Notes: generated from the letters alone by a model not told the origin. 64,000 nucleotides of DNA from Limobrevibacterium gyesilva (GCF_025989185.1 NZ_JAPDNT010000022.1:1-64000), one strand, 5' to 3'. Shown: positions 45,394 to 54,679, counted from the first letter of the stretch. Translations and numbers: made by a program.

Positions 45394-45480
45394 CGGACAG
45401 GGTCCGGTCGTGACGGCAATCGCATTCCCGGCTTCGTGCTCGCGCCCTTCATGACCGGCCCTCGGTTTCTCTCACGGCAA

Positions 45481-45496
45481 ATTGCAACGCTGCAAT
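45481..45496. promoter_or_regulatory. Small dyad upstream of P450-like gene
   Basis: Six-base arms (attgca / tgcaat) with an acgc spacer lie 51 bases before the start codon of the P450-like gene. Possible operator; no matching regulator gene is adjacent. Confidence 0.3.
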
Positions 45497-45547
45497 GGAT
45501 GGCAGCAACTAGGATCACATGGCCGGGATATATCGGGGAAAACGGCC

Positions 45548-47110
45548 ATGGAAAGACGAATGGTGCTCGCCGGCGCCGCGGCCGCCGCGGTGGGGGCCCT
45601 GTCTGACAGGGCCTCGGCGACGGACGCGTCGCCCGGCGAGATCGCGGCCGCGCTGGCCCGCTTCCGCGCCTCGATCCCGGGCAATTTCGACCGCGCCTAT
45701 GTCGAGAATGTCGTCATCCCGTTCTTCCTGACCAGCTTCTATGAAGGCGAGCGGCCGGCGCTGCCGATGATCGATGTCACCTTGACGAAGGAGAACGCGC
45801 TGCCGTCCGATCTCTGGGGGCTGATCTACGAAAGCTGGAAGCCGACCCCGCAGGACGGCGTGACCGTCTTCCTGCAGGGGCTCGAGCAGCGCGGCGACAA
45901 CAACCTGCGCAAGCGGATCTACATGTCGGCCGTCACGCCGGATCTGTACCGTCCGATGTACGGCGACAAGGTCGTCGCCTTCTTCGACCAGCTGATGGAC
46001 AACCGGTTCGCCGGCAAGCCGTTCATGCGGCACTATCTCGACTATTATTTCGACATCTACTGGGACCTGCATCTCGGCGTGAAGGGCGACGCGGTTCCGC
46101 CCAAGGTCCGAACGATCGGCGAGAGCTTCAACACCGTCCTCGCCTTCCGCGACCCGATGCAGCCGATCGTGTACGAGAACTACATGACGGTTCGCGCGCT
46201 GCTCGGCTTCCTCAAGGCATGGATCGACGCGCGGCTCGACGATGTGGCCAGCGGGCGTGTCGCCCATCCCGAGAGAACGCTCGCCTGGTACTGGCTGAAG
46301 AACGCCGGCAACGGCGCGCATTTCAGCAAGAAGGACGTCGTCTTCGAGTGCTTCCACAATTTCGTTGCCTTCAGTCAATGGGGCAACACGATCTTCGGCA
46401 TCATGTCGCGGCTGAGCCAGGACGGCGGCGATCCCGCGGTGCGTGCGTCCTTCGAGAAGACCATGAGCGGCGCCTACGACAACGCGGACGGCGGGCCGTA
46501 CACGCCGCTCGAACTGTTCGTGATGGAGCTGTTCCGCACCATCTCCCCGAACGGCGGCAGCATCTCGGCCATCACGGACGCCAGGCAATCGGCCTATGGC
46601 GGATCGCCATTTGCGCAATTCGGCGTGCCGTATGAGCGGCACAGCTACATCAGCACGCCGCACACGGCGACCAGCTTCGATGCGCGGCACTGGACCAACC
46701 CGCTGCAATTCGATCCCGACCGCTACCGGAGCGTGCCGACGAGCGCCCAGATCGACGAGGCCAGGTGCCGGCAGATCGGCTTTCCCCGGTGCCCCTTCGA
46801 TCCCACCACGTTCGACGTCAGCGATGGCAGGAAAGCAGGGTTGGCCAATAGCGGATTCGGCACCGTCTTCGGCGTCGTCGACGGCAAGCCGTTGCCGGTC
46901 TGCGACTATGCCGGATTTGCGCCGTTCGGCTTCGGCTATCGGCGCTGCCCCGGCGAGCAGCTGACGATCCAGGTTTTCGAGGACTTCCTGCGCAAGGTGT
47001 GGCGCGACAGGATCGCCTTTCACAAGCTCAACCTGCCGAACCCGGGACGGATTCCAATCGGACCGAATGCGGTGATCGACGACGATATCGGCTTCACCAG
47101 GCCAGCCTGA
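45548..47110 (+). CDS. Exported cytochrome P450-like protein
   Basis: A 520-residue protein with a signal peptide (MERRMVLAGAAAAAVGALSD, probable cut near residue 25) before a divergent P450 fold. The heme loop FAPFGFGYRRCPGEQL carries the thiolate Cys467. The K-helix ExxR is ELFR (Glu327-Arg330), and a meander-like segment HWTNPLQFDPDRYRSV precedes the heme loop. The acid-alcohol pair of the I-helix is not evident, so classical oxygen activation is doubtful. Bacterial P450s are normally cytoplasmic, which makes export unusual. Substrate unknown. Confidence 0.75.
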   Translation: MERRMVLAGAAAAAVGALSDRASATDASPGEIAAALARFRASIPGNFDRAYVENVVIPFFLTSFYEGERPALPMIDVTLTKENALPSDLWGLIYESWKPTPQDGVTVFLQGLEQRGDNNLRKRIYMSAVTPDLYRPMYGDKVVAFFDQLMDNRFAGKPFMRHYLDYYFDIYWDLHLGVKGDAVPPKVRTIGESFNTVLAFRDPMQPIVYENYMTVRALLGFLKAWIDARLDDVASGRVAHPERTLAWYWLKNAGNGAHFSKKDVVFECFHNFVAFSQWGNTIFGIMSRLSQDGGDPAVRASFEKTMSGAYDNADGGPYTPLELFVMELFRTISPNGGSISAITDARQSAYGGSPFAQFGVPYERHSYISTPHTATSFDARHWTNPLQFDPDRYRSVPTSAQIDEARCRQIGFPRCPFDPTTFDVSDGRKAGLANSGFGTVFGVVDGKPLPVCDYAGFAPFGFGYRRCPGEQLTIQVFEDFLRKVWRDRIAFHKLNLPNPGRIPIGPNAVIDDDIGFTRPA

Positions 47111-47192
47111 CGGGCGGAGCGGCCCGGCTGGCGCCTATCGGCGATGGCCGGCCAGGCGAGACCCTTCGCAGCCGACACAGGAGAGGGATGTC

Positions 47193-47765
47193 ATGTCAAC
47201 CAGTGTAGCCGGCCACGAGGGCGTTGCTCCCCCTACATCATGGAAGTGGGGATGGTTCGTTGCTCTTGGCGTCGCGCTGATCGTCCTGGGCGTGATCGCG
47301 TGGATCGACGTCGCCTTCGTCACCGTCGCAAGCGTGATCTTCATCGGAGCGAGCCTGGTGGTGAGCGGCGTGTTCCAGATCGCGCACGCCTTCATGACCA
47401 GGCAATGGCGCGGCTTCATTACCGGCGTGCTCTGCGGCGTGCTCTATCTCGTTGGTGGCTTTCTCATCATGAACGAGCCGGTGCAGGGCGCGGTGGTGCT
47501 GACGCTGCTGGTCGCGGCGACCTTCATCGTCGGCGGGATCTTTCGCATCGTGCTCGCACTGCGGCACCGGGATGTGGCGGCCTGGGGCCTGATTCTGTTC
47601 AGCGGCGTCGTGAGCATCGGCGTCGGCTACCTGCTTTATGCGAGCCTTCCGTGGTCGGGGCTTTGGGTGCTCGGCACGCTGATCGCCGTGGAGTTGGTGG
47701 TGCAGGGCGCGAGCTGGCTTTCGTTCGGGCTGTCGCTGCGCAAGACCCAGCTGGCAGCCGGCTGA
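47193..47765 (+). CDS. HdeD family membrane protein (DUF308)
   Basis: A 190-residue inner-membrane protein with six hydrophobic segments arranged as repeated helix pairs (WFVALGVALIVLGVIAWIDV, then GVLYLVGGFLIMNEPVQGA and GLILFSGVVSIGVGYLLYAS). This is the layout of HdeD, an acid-resistance-linked protein in E. coli. The role here is unknown. It follows the P450-like gene on the same strand after 82 bases. Confidence 0.88.
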   Translation: MSTSVAGHEGVAPPTSWKWGWFVALGVALIVLGVIAWIDVAFVTVASVIFIGASLVVSGVFQIAHAFMTRQWRGFITGVLCGVLYLVGGFLIMNEPVQGAVVLTLLVAATFIVGGIFRIVLALRHRDVAAWGLILFSGVVSIGVGYLLYASLPWSGLWVLGTLIAVELVVQGASWLSFGLSLRKTQLAAG

Positions 47766-47811
47766 GCATGGGCGGCGTCCGGCCTGCGCGGCCAAGGCGC
47801 CGCAGATCGCG

Positions 47812-48225
47812 TCACATGTCCACGACGACGTAGTCCTGCTCAACCGAGACCGCGACGGTTTCCGCGACATACGGGCCTTCGACCACCAATCTGCCGGGCT
47901 CGACGTTCACGGCGTAGGCGCGCGTCCGGATCCTTTCCGGGTCGCAGTAGGACTGGCCGGTGCGGATATCGAACTCCCAGCCGTGCCAGGGGCAGCGCAG
48001 GATCTCGCCCTGGCGGGTGTAGCGGTATTCGCCGGGGCGGGACGATTCCAAGAGCCCGGTGAGGCGGCCTTCGCACAGGCTGCCGCCCTGGTGCGGGCAG
48101 CGGTTGAGCAGGCCGAAATATTCGCCGCCGATATTGAAGATGGCGATCGGCCGGCCCTTCACCGTGACCAGCTTGCGGCTGCCCGGCGGGATGTCCTGGA
48201 CCGGGGCGACGATGTGGCGGCTCAT
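47812..48225 (-). CDS. Rieske [2Fe-2S] ferredoxin-like protein
   Basis: A 137-residue Rieske protein. Cluster ligands are Cys43 and His45 (CPHQGG) and Cys78 and His81 (CPWHGWEFD). There is no oxygenase catalytic domain, so it is an electron carrier or a small subunit. It lies 36 bases after the amidohydrolase gene on the same strand, in one operon with it, and probably serves an aromatic or carboxylate degradation step. Confidence 0.9.
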   Translation of the reverse strand: MSRHIVAPVQDIPPGSRKLVTVKGRPIAIFNIGGEYFGLLNRCPHQGGSLCEGRLTGLLESSRPGEYRYTRQGEILRCPWHGWEFDIRTGQSYCDPERIRTRAYAVNVEPGRLVVEGPYVAETVAVSVEQDYVVVDM

Positions 48226-48261
48226 GGCGGTGGTCCCGTAAGTGAGCGGACGCGGGCGCCG

Positions 48262-49347
48262 TCAGCCGGGCGCGCCGAGGCCGGCCGGCTGCGGCAGGCG
48301 GCGATAGGTGGCGCGCGGGTTGTCGAGCATCATCTTGCGCACCAGGCTGTCCGGCAGGCCCTCGGGCAGGGCGGCGTCGCCGTCGAACTGCCAATGCGGG
48401 TAATCCGTCGAGAACAGCAGCAATTCGTCGGATTGCATGTGGTCGATGATGCGCAGCAGGCCGTCGCGGTCGGGCGGCGCATCCACCGGCTGCAGCGACA
48501 GGCGCACGTTGCTGCGCACGATGTCGGTGGGCGCGCGATCCACCCACGGGATCTCCATGCGCAGGCCGCGCCAGTATTTCGTCAGCCGCCAGAGATGCGC
48601 CGGCAGCCAGGTGAAGCCGGATTCCAGCAGCACCACCTTGAGGTTCGGGTAGCGCGTGAACACGCCCTCGCAGATCAGGCTGGTGAGCTGGGTCTGGAAC
48701 GCCTGCGCCTGGGCCACATAATCCTCGGTGTAGTACGAGGGCCAGCCGACGGGAGTCGGCGGAGTGTGGTAGGCGGAGCCTGCATGGATGCCGATGGGCA
48801 GGCCATGGCGCTCGGCCGCGGCGTAGATGGGCCAGTATCTGCGCTTGCCCAGGGGGCTGTCGCCCATCACCAGCAGCAGCACCTGCACGAAGCGCGGATC
48901 CCTGGCGCAACGTTCGATCTCGTCCACCGCCAGTTCCGGGTTCTGGACCGGAACGACGATGGAGGCGCGCAGCCGCGGCTCCCGGTCCAGCCACTCTTTG
49001 GCCATCCAGTCGTTCACGGCGCGCGCGAAGGCGGCGGCCATGTCCTCGCTGTACAGAAGCTGGACGCCGTAGAGGCAGTTGGCGATGGCGATGCTGGTGC
49101 CGAACGGGTCCAGCGCCTCGGCCCGCAGCCGCGCGAGGTCGGCGCCCGGCCGCCCCGATGGCGGCCGCCAGTCGGGCCGGGCCGTCAGCGGCGAATTGTT
49201 CGGATAGGCGATGGACGCCAGCTCGTCCAAGCCCCTGGTGACGACCTGCTCGCGCCAGTGCTCGTCGAGATAGGGCAGCAACGCCTGCAGGCTGGGGACG
49301 GCGGGGTGGATGTCGCAGTCGATGCCGCCGGCGGCGGGAGGCGTCAT
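48262..49347 (-). CDS. Amidohydrolase 2 family (ACMSD-like) protein
   Basis: A 361-residue TIM-barrel metal-dependent hydrolase or decarboxylase. Metal-site motifs are DCDIHPAV at the N-terminus, PIGIHAGSAYH in the middle and FSTDYPHWQFDGD near the end. Relatives decarboxylate aromatic or muconate-type acids. The start at 49347 places DxH at residues 10-12. First gene of an operon with the Rieske protein. Substrate unknown. Confidence 0.88.
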   Translation of the reverse strand: MTPPAAGGIDCDIHPAVPSLQALLPYLDEHWREQVVTRGLDELASIAYPNNSPLTARPDWRPPSGRPGADLARLRAEALDPFGTSIAIANCLYGVQLLYSEDMAAAFARAVNDWMAKEWLDREPRLRASIVVPVQNPELAVDEIERCARDPRFVQVLLLVMGDSPLGKRRYWPIYAAAERHGLPIGIHAGSAYHTPPTPVGWPSYYTEDYVAQAQAFQTQLTSLICEGVFTRYPNLKVVLLESGFTWLPAHLWRLTKYWRGLRMEIPWVDRAPTDIVRSNVRLSLQPVDAPPDRDGLLRIIDHMQSDELLLFSTDYPHWQFDGDAALPEGLPDSLVRKMMLDNPRATYRRLPQPAGLGAPG

Positions 49348-49518
49348 GGCTGTTCTCCGCAACTGGCGCCGGCGGCCGCGGGCCACGCGGTGCGCGGTCG
49401 ACCGATCGGGTCAGGCTGCATCGCTTCCCCCGAGTTGCCTGCCTGCGTCACGCAGTTCGTGTCATCTAGGGGGCGCGGCGCGGGCGTTGTCAACGCCCGG
49501 AGGCGGCGCGCCGGGCCG

Positions 49519-50298
49519 TTATGACGCGCCGGCGGGCCGGCGCTTGAGGAAGCTCTTCGGCCAGTAGGTCACGCGGTCGCGCACCACGCCTTCGTTGAAG
49601 GCGAATCCCGGCTCTTCCGGCATGAAGTCCGGCGTGTGCGCCAGGAAGGTCTCCACCGCCGAGATCGGGTTGTTCCAGGTCCAGTCCGGCGCGGTGCGCG
49701 GGGCGCCGGCCACCTGGGCCATGATGCCGTCGCAGGCGACGATGTAGGAGCCGGGCGTGACCAGCGGCGCGTAAAGGTCGAGCTCGGCAGCGACGTGCCG
49801 GAAGCTGTGGTTGCTGTCGAGGATGACCAGCACGCTCTCGCCCGGCCCGATCTGCGCGCGCACGGCGGCGACCGTTTCCGCGGCAATGGAGCTGCCTTCG
49901 ATCAGCGCGATGCGCGAGGACATCGGATGCGCCTCGATCGCCGCGCGGTTGTGCGGGCGGATCTCGATGTCCACGCCGATGACGCGGCCGTGGCCGAGGG
50001 CGGCGAACAGGCCGGCGTAGAACACCAGCGAGCCGCCATGGGCGACGCCGGTTTCCACGATCACGTCCGGCCGCAGCCGCCAGATCACTTCCTGGATGCG
50101 GATGATGTCCTCCGGCAACTGGATGATCGGCCGGCCCATCCAGGTGAAGCCGTAGACGTATTTCACGTCCCAGCCGCAGCGCAGCCAGGCGGCGGAGACC
50201 GCCTCGAAGGCTTCGGGCGAGTCCATCGGATGGACGCGGCTCGTGCCGTCCACGCCGGCCACCATGACCTGCCCGCGGGTTTCGTCGATCGTCAGCAT
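49519..50298 (-). CDS. CmcI-like cephalosporin hydroxylase/methyltransferase family protein
   Basis: A 259-residue Rossmann-fold protein of the CmcI (cephalosporin hydroxylase) family, whose members include sugar O-methyltransferases. SAM-site motif IVETGVAHGGSLVFYA, acidic VIGVDIEIRPHN and metal-site VILDSNHSFRHV are present. The C-terminus (RVTYWPKSFLKR) fits the family. It overlaps the upstream epimerase by seven bases. In this cassette it most likely O-methylates a nucleotide-sugar-derived residue of a surface glycan. Confidence 0.82.
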   Translation of the reverse strand: MLTIDETRGQVMVAGVDGTSRVHPMDSPEAFEAVSAAWLRCGWDVKYVYGFTWMGRPIIQLPEDIIRIQEVIWRLRPDVIVETGVAHGGSLVFYAGLFAALGHGRVIGVDIEIRPHNRAAIEAHPMSSRIALIEGSSIAAETVAAVRAQIGPGESVLVILDSNHSFRHVAAELDLYAPLVTPGSYIVACDGIMAQVAGAPRTAPDWTWNNPISAVETFLAHTPDFMPEEPGFAFNEGVVRDRVTYWPKSFLKRRPAGAS

Positions 50299-51119
50299 GC
50301 GGCCTCCTGTCGCAAAATCGCCGCCAGGGCTGGAAGGTCTTCCAGCACCGCACTGGGCGGCGCACCGAATTCAACCGACAGCCGTGCCACGTCGATGCGC
50401 GGGAACCGGATCGACGCCGCATTGTCGGCGACCCGCACAGGCCAGCCGAGGCGGCGGGTCAGCACGCCCGCGATCGCGTCGTGGCTGGTGTTGGCGCCAC
50501 TGGCGACGTTGTAGAGGCGTGCGCCGCCGCGTTCGGCGATGCCCAGCAGCGCCGGCGTCACGTCGGCGATGGCGATATAGTCCTTGGCGGACAGCAGGCT
50601 CTGGCGCAGCGTGACCGCGCCCTGCGCCGCGCCCTCGGCGAGCACCTGGCCCAGGAAGCTGCCGGTGCCCATGCCGGGGCCGTAGACGTTGGACAGGCGG
50701 GCCACGCGCACGGCGAGGCGAGGGTCCGACAAGCACAGCGCCTCGCCGGCCAGCTTGGTGATGTTGTAGAGGTCGGAGGCGCTGGCGGGCTGCACCTCCA
50801 GCGCCACGTCCTCGCGCGCCGGCTCGGTACGGGCGTAGACGCGGGTCGAGGACAGGAACAGGAAGGATTGCAGGTCAAGCCCGCCGAGGAAGCGCGCGAC
50901 CAGGCCGACATGCGCGTCCGCCGTGGCCAGCTTGTTGGTGCGGAAACCCGCGTTCAGGCCGATGCAGTCGATGACATGGCCGGCCGGGCGGCGGGCGGCG
51001 AGGAATTCCGCAAGGGTGGCGCGGGTGACGGCGTGGACGGCGCGGCCGCAATGGCGCAGATGGGCGACGAGGGCGCGGCCGATGAAGCCGTTTGCGCCCA
51101 GGACGGTGAACGGCGTCAC
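50292..51119 (-). CDS. NAD-dependent epimerase/dehydratase
   Basis: A 275-residue extended short-chain dehydrogenase: cofactor motif VLGANGFIGRALVAHL, strand FLFLSSTRVYA, catalytic Tyr-x-x-x-Lys in LYNITKLAGE, and ARLSNVYGPGM. It acts on nucleotide sugars. GTG start at 51119, overlapping the acyltransferase stop by four bases (GTGA); the downstream CmcI-like gene overlaps by seven. The middle enzyme of a coupled three-gene cassette. Confidence 0.85.
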   Translation of the reverse strand: MTPFTVLGANGFIGRALVAHLRHCGRAVHAVTRATLAEFLAARRPAGHVIDCIGLNAGFRTNKLATADAHVGLVARFLGGLDLQSFLFLSSTRVYARTEPAREDVALEVQPASASDLYNITKLAGEALCLSDPRLAVRVARLSNVYGPGMGTGSFLGQVLAEGAAQGAVTLRQSLLSAKDYIAIADVTPALLGIAERGGARLYNVASGANTSHDAIAGVLTRRLGWPVRVADNAASIRFPRIDVARLSVEFGAPPSAVLEDLPALAAILRQEAAC

Positions 51120-51610
51120 GGCGCGCGCCGCCAGCCGCGGATGCGCGCGGGGCTGCCCATGGCGATGCAGAACGGCGGCAGGGCGCCGCGCACCAATGAA
51201 CCCGCACCGACCACGCTGCCGGCGCCGATCCGCGCGCCGTCCAGCAGCACCGTGTTGGCGCCGATCCACACATCGTCCTCGATCGCGATGCCGCCGCGGC
51301 TGGGGCGGAAGCCCTGGTCGCGGATCGGGCGGCCGGGATCGGCGAATGCGTGGTCGGTGGGCGCCAGCGTGCAGTTGGCGGCGATCAGCACGTTGGCGCC
51401 GATGCGGATGCCGTGGCCGGTGTAGAGCACGCAGCCGGCGTTGATGACGGTGCCAGGGCCGATCAGCACGTCGCCGCTGCCGCCGGCGGGCTTGATCTTG
51501 ACGAAGGCGTCGATGACCGCGCCGGCGCAGACGATGATGCGGCTGCCGCGCACGGAATCCTCGATGTCGGCGAGGCGCGAGACGCGCGCGCCGGGCGCGA
51601 TCTCGATCAT
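51116..51610 (-). CDS. Hexapeptide-repeat acyltransferase
   Basis: A 164-residue left-handed beta-helix acyltransferase with several hexapeptide turns (VIGPG-like VLIGPGTVINAG, IRIGANVLIAANC, VWIGANTVLLDG, IGAGSVVGAGS) and a C-terminal GSPARIRGW. It transfers acetyl or a similar group to sugars. The start at 51610 (MIEIAPGARVSRLADIEDSV) avoids a noisy extension. First gene of the three-gene cassette. Confidence 0.85.
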   Translation of the reverse strand: MIEIAPGARVSRLADIEDSVRGSRIIVCAGAVIDAFVKIKPAGGSGDVLIGPGTVINAGCVLYTGHGIRIGANVLIAANCTLAPTDHAFADPGRPIRDQGFRPSRGGIAIEDDVWIGANTVLLDGARIGAGSVVGAGSLVRGALPPFCIAMGSPARIRGWRRAP

Positions 51611-51698
51611 GGCCGATGGAGTTCCGGTGCGTGCATGCCGCCAGGATGCACGCGGCGGTGCTACCAATCCGTTACCGCGATGACGATCGTGTGCGCTT

Positions 51699-52121
51699 CT
51701 ATTCCGGCTCCGGCCTCCGGGTACGCGTCTTCTTGATGCCGGCGCGGTGCGTCTTCGCCTCCAGCCGGCGCAGGCGCGAGGCCAAGGTGGGCCTGGTCTT
51801 GCGGCGGGGCACGGGTGGCACGGCGGCTTGCCGGATCAGCTCCACCAGGCCCGCCAGCGCGTCCTGGCGGTTGCGGTCCTGGCTGCGGTGGCGTTGCGCG
51901 GTGATGACCAGCACGCCGTCATTGGTCAGGCGGTTGCCGGCCAGGCGCTCCAGCCGGGCACGCACGGACTCGGGCAATGACGGCGAGGCGCGCACGTTGA
52001 AGCGGAGCTGCACCGCCGTGGACACCTTGTTGACGTTCTGGCCGCCGGGACCGGAGGCGCGGATGAAGCTTTCCTCGATCTCGCGCTCGTCCAGGCTCAG
52101 CCGGTCGTTGATCCTGATCAC
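51699..52121 (-). CDS. arfB: Alternative ribosome-rescue factor ArfB
   Basis: A 140-residue peptidyl-tRNA hydrolase that releases stalled ribosomes lacking a stop codon. The GGQ motif (Gly26-Gly27-Gln28) sits in ASGPGGQNVNKVSTAV, followed by the RF-1-like domain and a basic C-terminal tail (RRKTRPT...KTHRAGIKKTRTRR) that enters the mRNA channel. Length and tail distinguish it from release factors 1 and 2. Transcribed alone. Confidence 0.94.
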   Translation of the reverse strand: MIRINDRLSLDEREIEESFIRASGPGGQNVNKVSTAVQLRFNVRASPSLPESVRARLERLAGNRLTNDGVLVITAQRHRSQDRNRQDALAGLVELIRQAAVPPVPRRKTRPTLASRLRRLEAKTHRAGIKKTRTRRPEPE

Positions 52122-52202
52122 CTCTGCTCCTGACGGCGGGCGCCGCTTCCTTTGTTCGGATGGCGCATCCTACACTGGCGGGCCACGCCAAGGGACGCCC
52201 CC

Positions 52203-53006
52203 ATGATCGCGCGCAACGTGCTGACGCTGCCGGCCGACGGCTTCAACGAGCTGGCGGTGTGCCGGCACGGGCCGATGCTGTTCAACAAATATGACCAGTA
52301 CGTGGGCGCGTCGCTGCGCAAATACGGCGAGTTCTCGCCCGGCGAGGCCGAGCTGTTCGCTCAGGTCATCGGGCCCGGCGCCAGCGTGGTGGAGGTGGGG
52401 GCGAATATCGGCGCGCACACGGTGGGGCTGTCGCGCCTGGTGGGACCGGCCGGCGTGGTGCACGCCTTCGAGCCGCAGCGCATCGTGTTCCAGACCTTGT
52501 GCGCGAACCTGGCGCTGAACAACTGCGCCAACGTGCACGCGCACCACGCGGCGGTGGGCGCGGCAACCGGCGAGATCCTGGTGCCGTTCCTGCCGCCGGA
52601 CCGCCCGGCCAATTTCGGCGGGTTGTCGCTGCAGGGCGCCACGCAGGGCGAGGCGGTGCCGTTGCGGCGGCTGGACGACCTCGATCTTCCGGCCTGCCAT
52701 CTGCTGAAGCTCGATCTGGAAGGCATGGAGCTGGAAGCGCTGCAGGGTGGCGTCCGCACCGTGGCCGCGCACCGGCCGTTCATGTATGTGGAGAACGACC
52801 GGCGCGAGCGCGCCGAGGCGCTGATCGCGCTGCTGCTGTCCTGGAACTACCGGCTGTACTGGCACACGCCGCCGCTGTTCTCGCCGCGGAACTTCGCCGG
52901 CGACAGCGAGAACATCTTCGGCGAGATCGTCTCCATCAACATGCTGTGCATCGCGGCGGAGTTGAACATTACCGTGCAGGGGTTGCAGCCGATCGCGCTT
53001 GGCTAG
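52203..53006 (+). CDS. FkbM family methyltransferase
   Basis: A 267-residue SAM-dependent methyltransferase: motif I VVEVGANIGAHTVGLSRLVG, acidic strand VHAFEPQRIVFQTLCANLAL, and the FkbM signature LLKLDLEGMELEALQGG. It usually methylates hydroxyl groups of sugars or small molecules. The ATG at 52203 follows the arfB promoter region, divergent from arfB. Its neighbourhood to the sugar-modifying cassette suggests a glycan substrate. Confidence 0.87.
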   Translation: MIARNVLTLPADGFNELAVCRHGPMLFNKYDQYVGASLRKYGEFSPGEAELFAQVIGPGASVVEVGANIGAHTVGLSRLVGPAGVVHAFEPQRIVFQTLCANLALNNCANVHAHHAAVGAATGEILVPFLPPDRPANFGGLSLQGATQGEAVPLRRLDDLDLPACHLLKLDLEGMELEALQGGVRTVAAHRPFMYVENDRRERAEALIALLLSWNYRLYWHTPPLFSPRNFAGDSENIFGEIVSINMLCIAAELNITVQGLQPIALG

Positions 53007-53212
53007 CGCCCCAGGCTACACACGCATGTGTTCGCGGAATCCCCACCCCGGGCGCCCGTTTTCCTGAAATTGCATAGGCAGCGGGGTAAATGGCGGCCCA
53101 AGCTGCGATCGGCGCCGAGCCGCGCACGCGGCCCGCCTCATTCGTACGACCGGCACCGCGCCGGCGTCCGTCGCAACCCGGCATCGATCGTGAACCAGCA
53201 ACGTGGGGGCCT

Positions 53213-53830
53213 ATGATGACAACCCGAGTTCCAAGGCTGATCGCCGCTTCAGCCGGTGGCCTGCTGCTTGTGACGGCGATGGCGGCGCTGCCGCCGCTTG
53301 CATCCCCCGCGTACGCGCAAGCGGCCGGCATGGCGGGCGTCGGCCAATCCGAGGTCATTGCGTTTCGCGCGAACGTGAACGCGGTCGACATGAACGCGCG
53401 GACGATCACCCTCACGGGGCCGCGGGGCAACGCCTTCACCTTCAAGGTCGGCGACGCAGTGCAGAACCTGGCGCAGGTGAAACCAGGCGACAACGTCATC
53501 GCCCATATCTTTTCGTCGCGGACCTTCGTGCTCTCGCCGCCCGGGGCGACGCTGCCGCCGAACTCGCTGACCCTTGCGGGCGCCGGTGCGCCGACGGGAA
53601 GCCTGCCGGCTGGCATGGTCGCCAGCAGGCTCGTGGTGACCGGGCTGGTGGTCAGCGTCGACACCGCCAACCACACGCTTCAGCTCGTCGATCCCCAGGG
53701 CGGCCCTGTCCGCACCGTGAATGTCGTGACCCCGCAGGTGCAGCAGGCCATGGGCATGGTCAAGCCCGGCGACACCATCACGGCAGTCATCGACGATGTG
53801 CTGCTGGCGCAATTGGAGCCCGCGACCTGA
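53213..53830 (+). CDS. Exported protein of unknown function
   Basis: A 205-residue secreted protein. The signal peptide (TRVPRLIAASAGGLLLVTAM, cut after AYA) precedes two beta-rich repeats: VNAVDMNARTITLTGPRGNA with VKPGDNVIAHIF, and LVVSVDTANHTLQLVDPQGG with VKPGDTITAVID. The repeated plan suggests two copies of an OB-like or similar small beta domain. Two adjacent ATGs (53213, 53216) are possible starts. No family name is recognised. Confidence 0.72.
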   Translation: MMTTRVPRLIAASAGGLLLVTAMAALPPLASPAYAQAAGMAGVGQSEVIAFRANVNAVDMNARTITLTGPRGNAFTFKVGDAVQNLAQVKPGDNVIAHIFSSRTFVLSPPGATLPPNSLTLAGAGAPTGSLPAGMVASRLVVTGLVVSVDTANHTLQLVDPQGGPVRTVNVVTPQVQQAMGMVKPGDTITAVIDDVLLAQLEPAT

Positions 53831-53852
53831 TACGCGCGCTCCCTCTGCGATT

Positions 53853-54641
53853 CTAGTCGTCGTCCCCCCGCAGCGGGGCGCCCGCGGTGACGCCGCCATC
53901 CACCACGATGGTCTGGCCGGTCATGAAGCTGCCGGCCTGGGAGGCCAGGAAGATCGCGGCACCGGCGATTTCGTCGGGTTCGCCGATGCGCTGCAGCGGC
54001 GTGTCGCGGTTGCGCTTCTTCAGGATCTCCGGGTTCTCCCATAGCGCGCGGGCGAAGTCGGTGCGCACCAGGCCCGGGGCGATGCAGTTGGCGCGGATGT
54101 TCTTCGGGCCCCATTCCACCGCGAGGTTGCGCGCCAGTTGCATGTCGGCGGCCTTGGACAGCGCGTAGATGCCCAGATGCGTCGAGCCGCGCAGCCCGGC
54201 GATGGAGGAGACGATCACCACCGCGCCACCGCCGCGCGCGGCCATGCCGGGCAGCGCCATGTTGCACAGCCAGAAATTGCTGCGGACGTTGTAGGCCATG
54301 GTGCGGTCATAGGCCTCGTCGGACACGGTGGCGGCGGGGCCGTAATGCGGGTTCACGGCGGCATTGCAGACCAGGATGTCGATGCCGCCCCAATGGCTGG
54401 TGGTGAAGTCCACCAGCGCCTGCAGCTCCTCCTTGCGGCCGATGTTGCAGGTTTTCGTGACAGCCTGCCCGTCTTTGGCCTGAATCGCCTGGGTCACGGC
54501 GTCGCAGCCGTCCTGCTTGCGGCTGGACACCACCACGCGGGCGCCGTGCTCGGCCATGCGCCCGGCGATGGCGCGGCCGATGCCCTTGCTGGCGCCGGTG
54601 ACGACGGCGACCTTGCCGGTCAGATCGAACAGTGACGACAT
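53853..54641 (-). CDS. SDR family oxidoreductase
   Basis: A 262-residue short-chain dehydrogenase with TGASKGIGRAIAGRMAEHGA cofactor motif, NAAVN loop, catalytic Ser in IVSSIAG and Tyr-x-x-x-Lys in YALSKAA. C-terminal FMTGQTIVVDGG is typical of classical SDRs acting on acyl or polyol substrates. Start at 54641, 38 bases after the stop of the permease gene on the same strand, so it may belong to the copper-ATPase operon's transcript. Substrate unknown. Confidence 0.9.
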   Translation of the reverse strand: MSSLFDLTGKVAVVTGASKGIGRAIAGRMAEHGARVVVSSRKQDGCDAVTQAIQAKDGQAVTKTCNIGRKEELQALVDFTTSHWGGIDILVCNAAVNPHYGPAATVSDEAYDRTMAYNVRSNFWLCNMALPGMAARGGGAVVIVSSIAGLRGSTHLGIYALSKAADMQLARNLAVEWGPKNIRANCIAPGLVRTDFARALWENPEILKKRNRDTPLQRIGEPDEIAGAAIFLASQAGSFMTGQTIVVDGGVTAGAPLRGDDD

Positions 54642-54679
54642 CGAATTCCCCCAGGGCGGTATTGCCTGGGGGCACCGTG

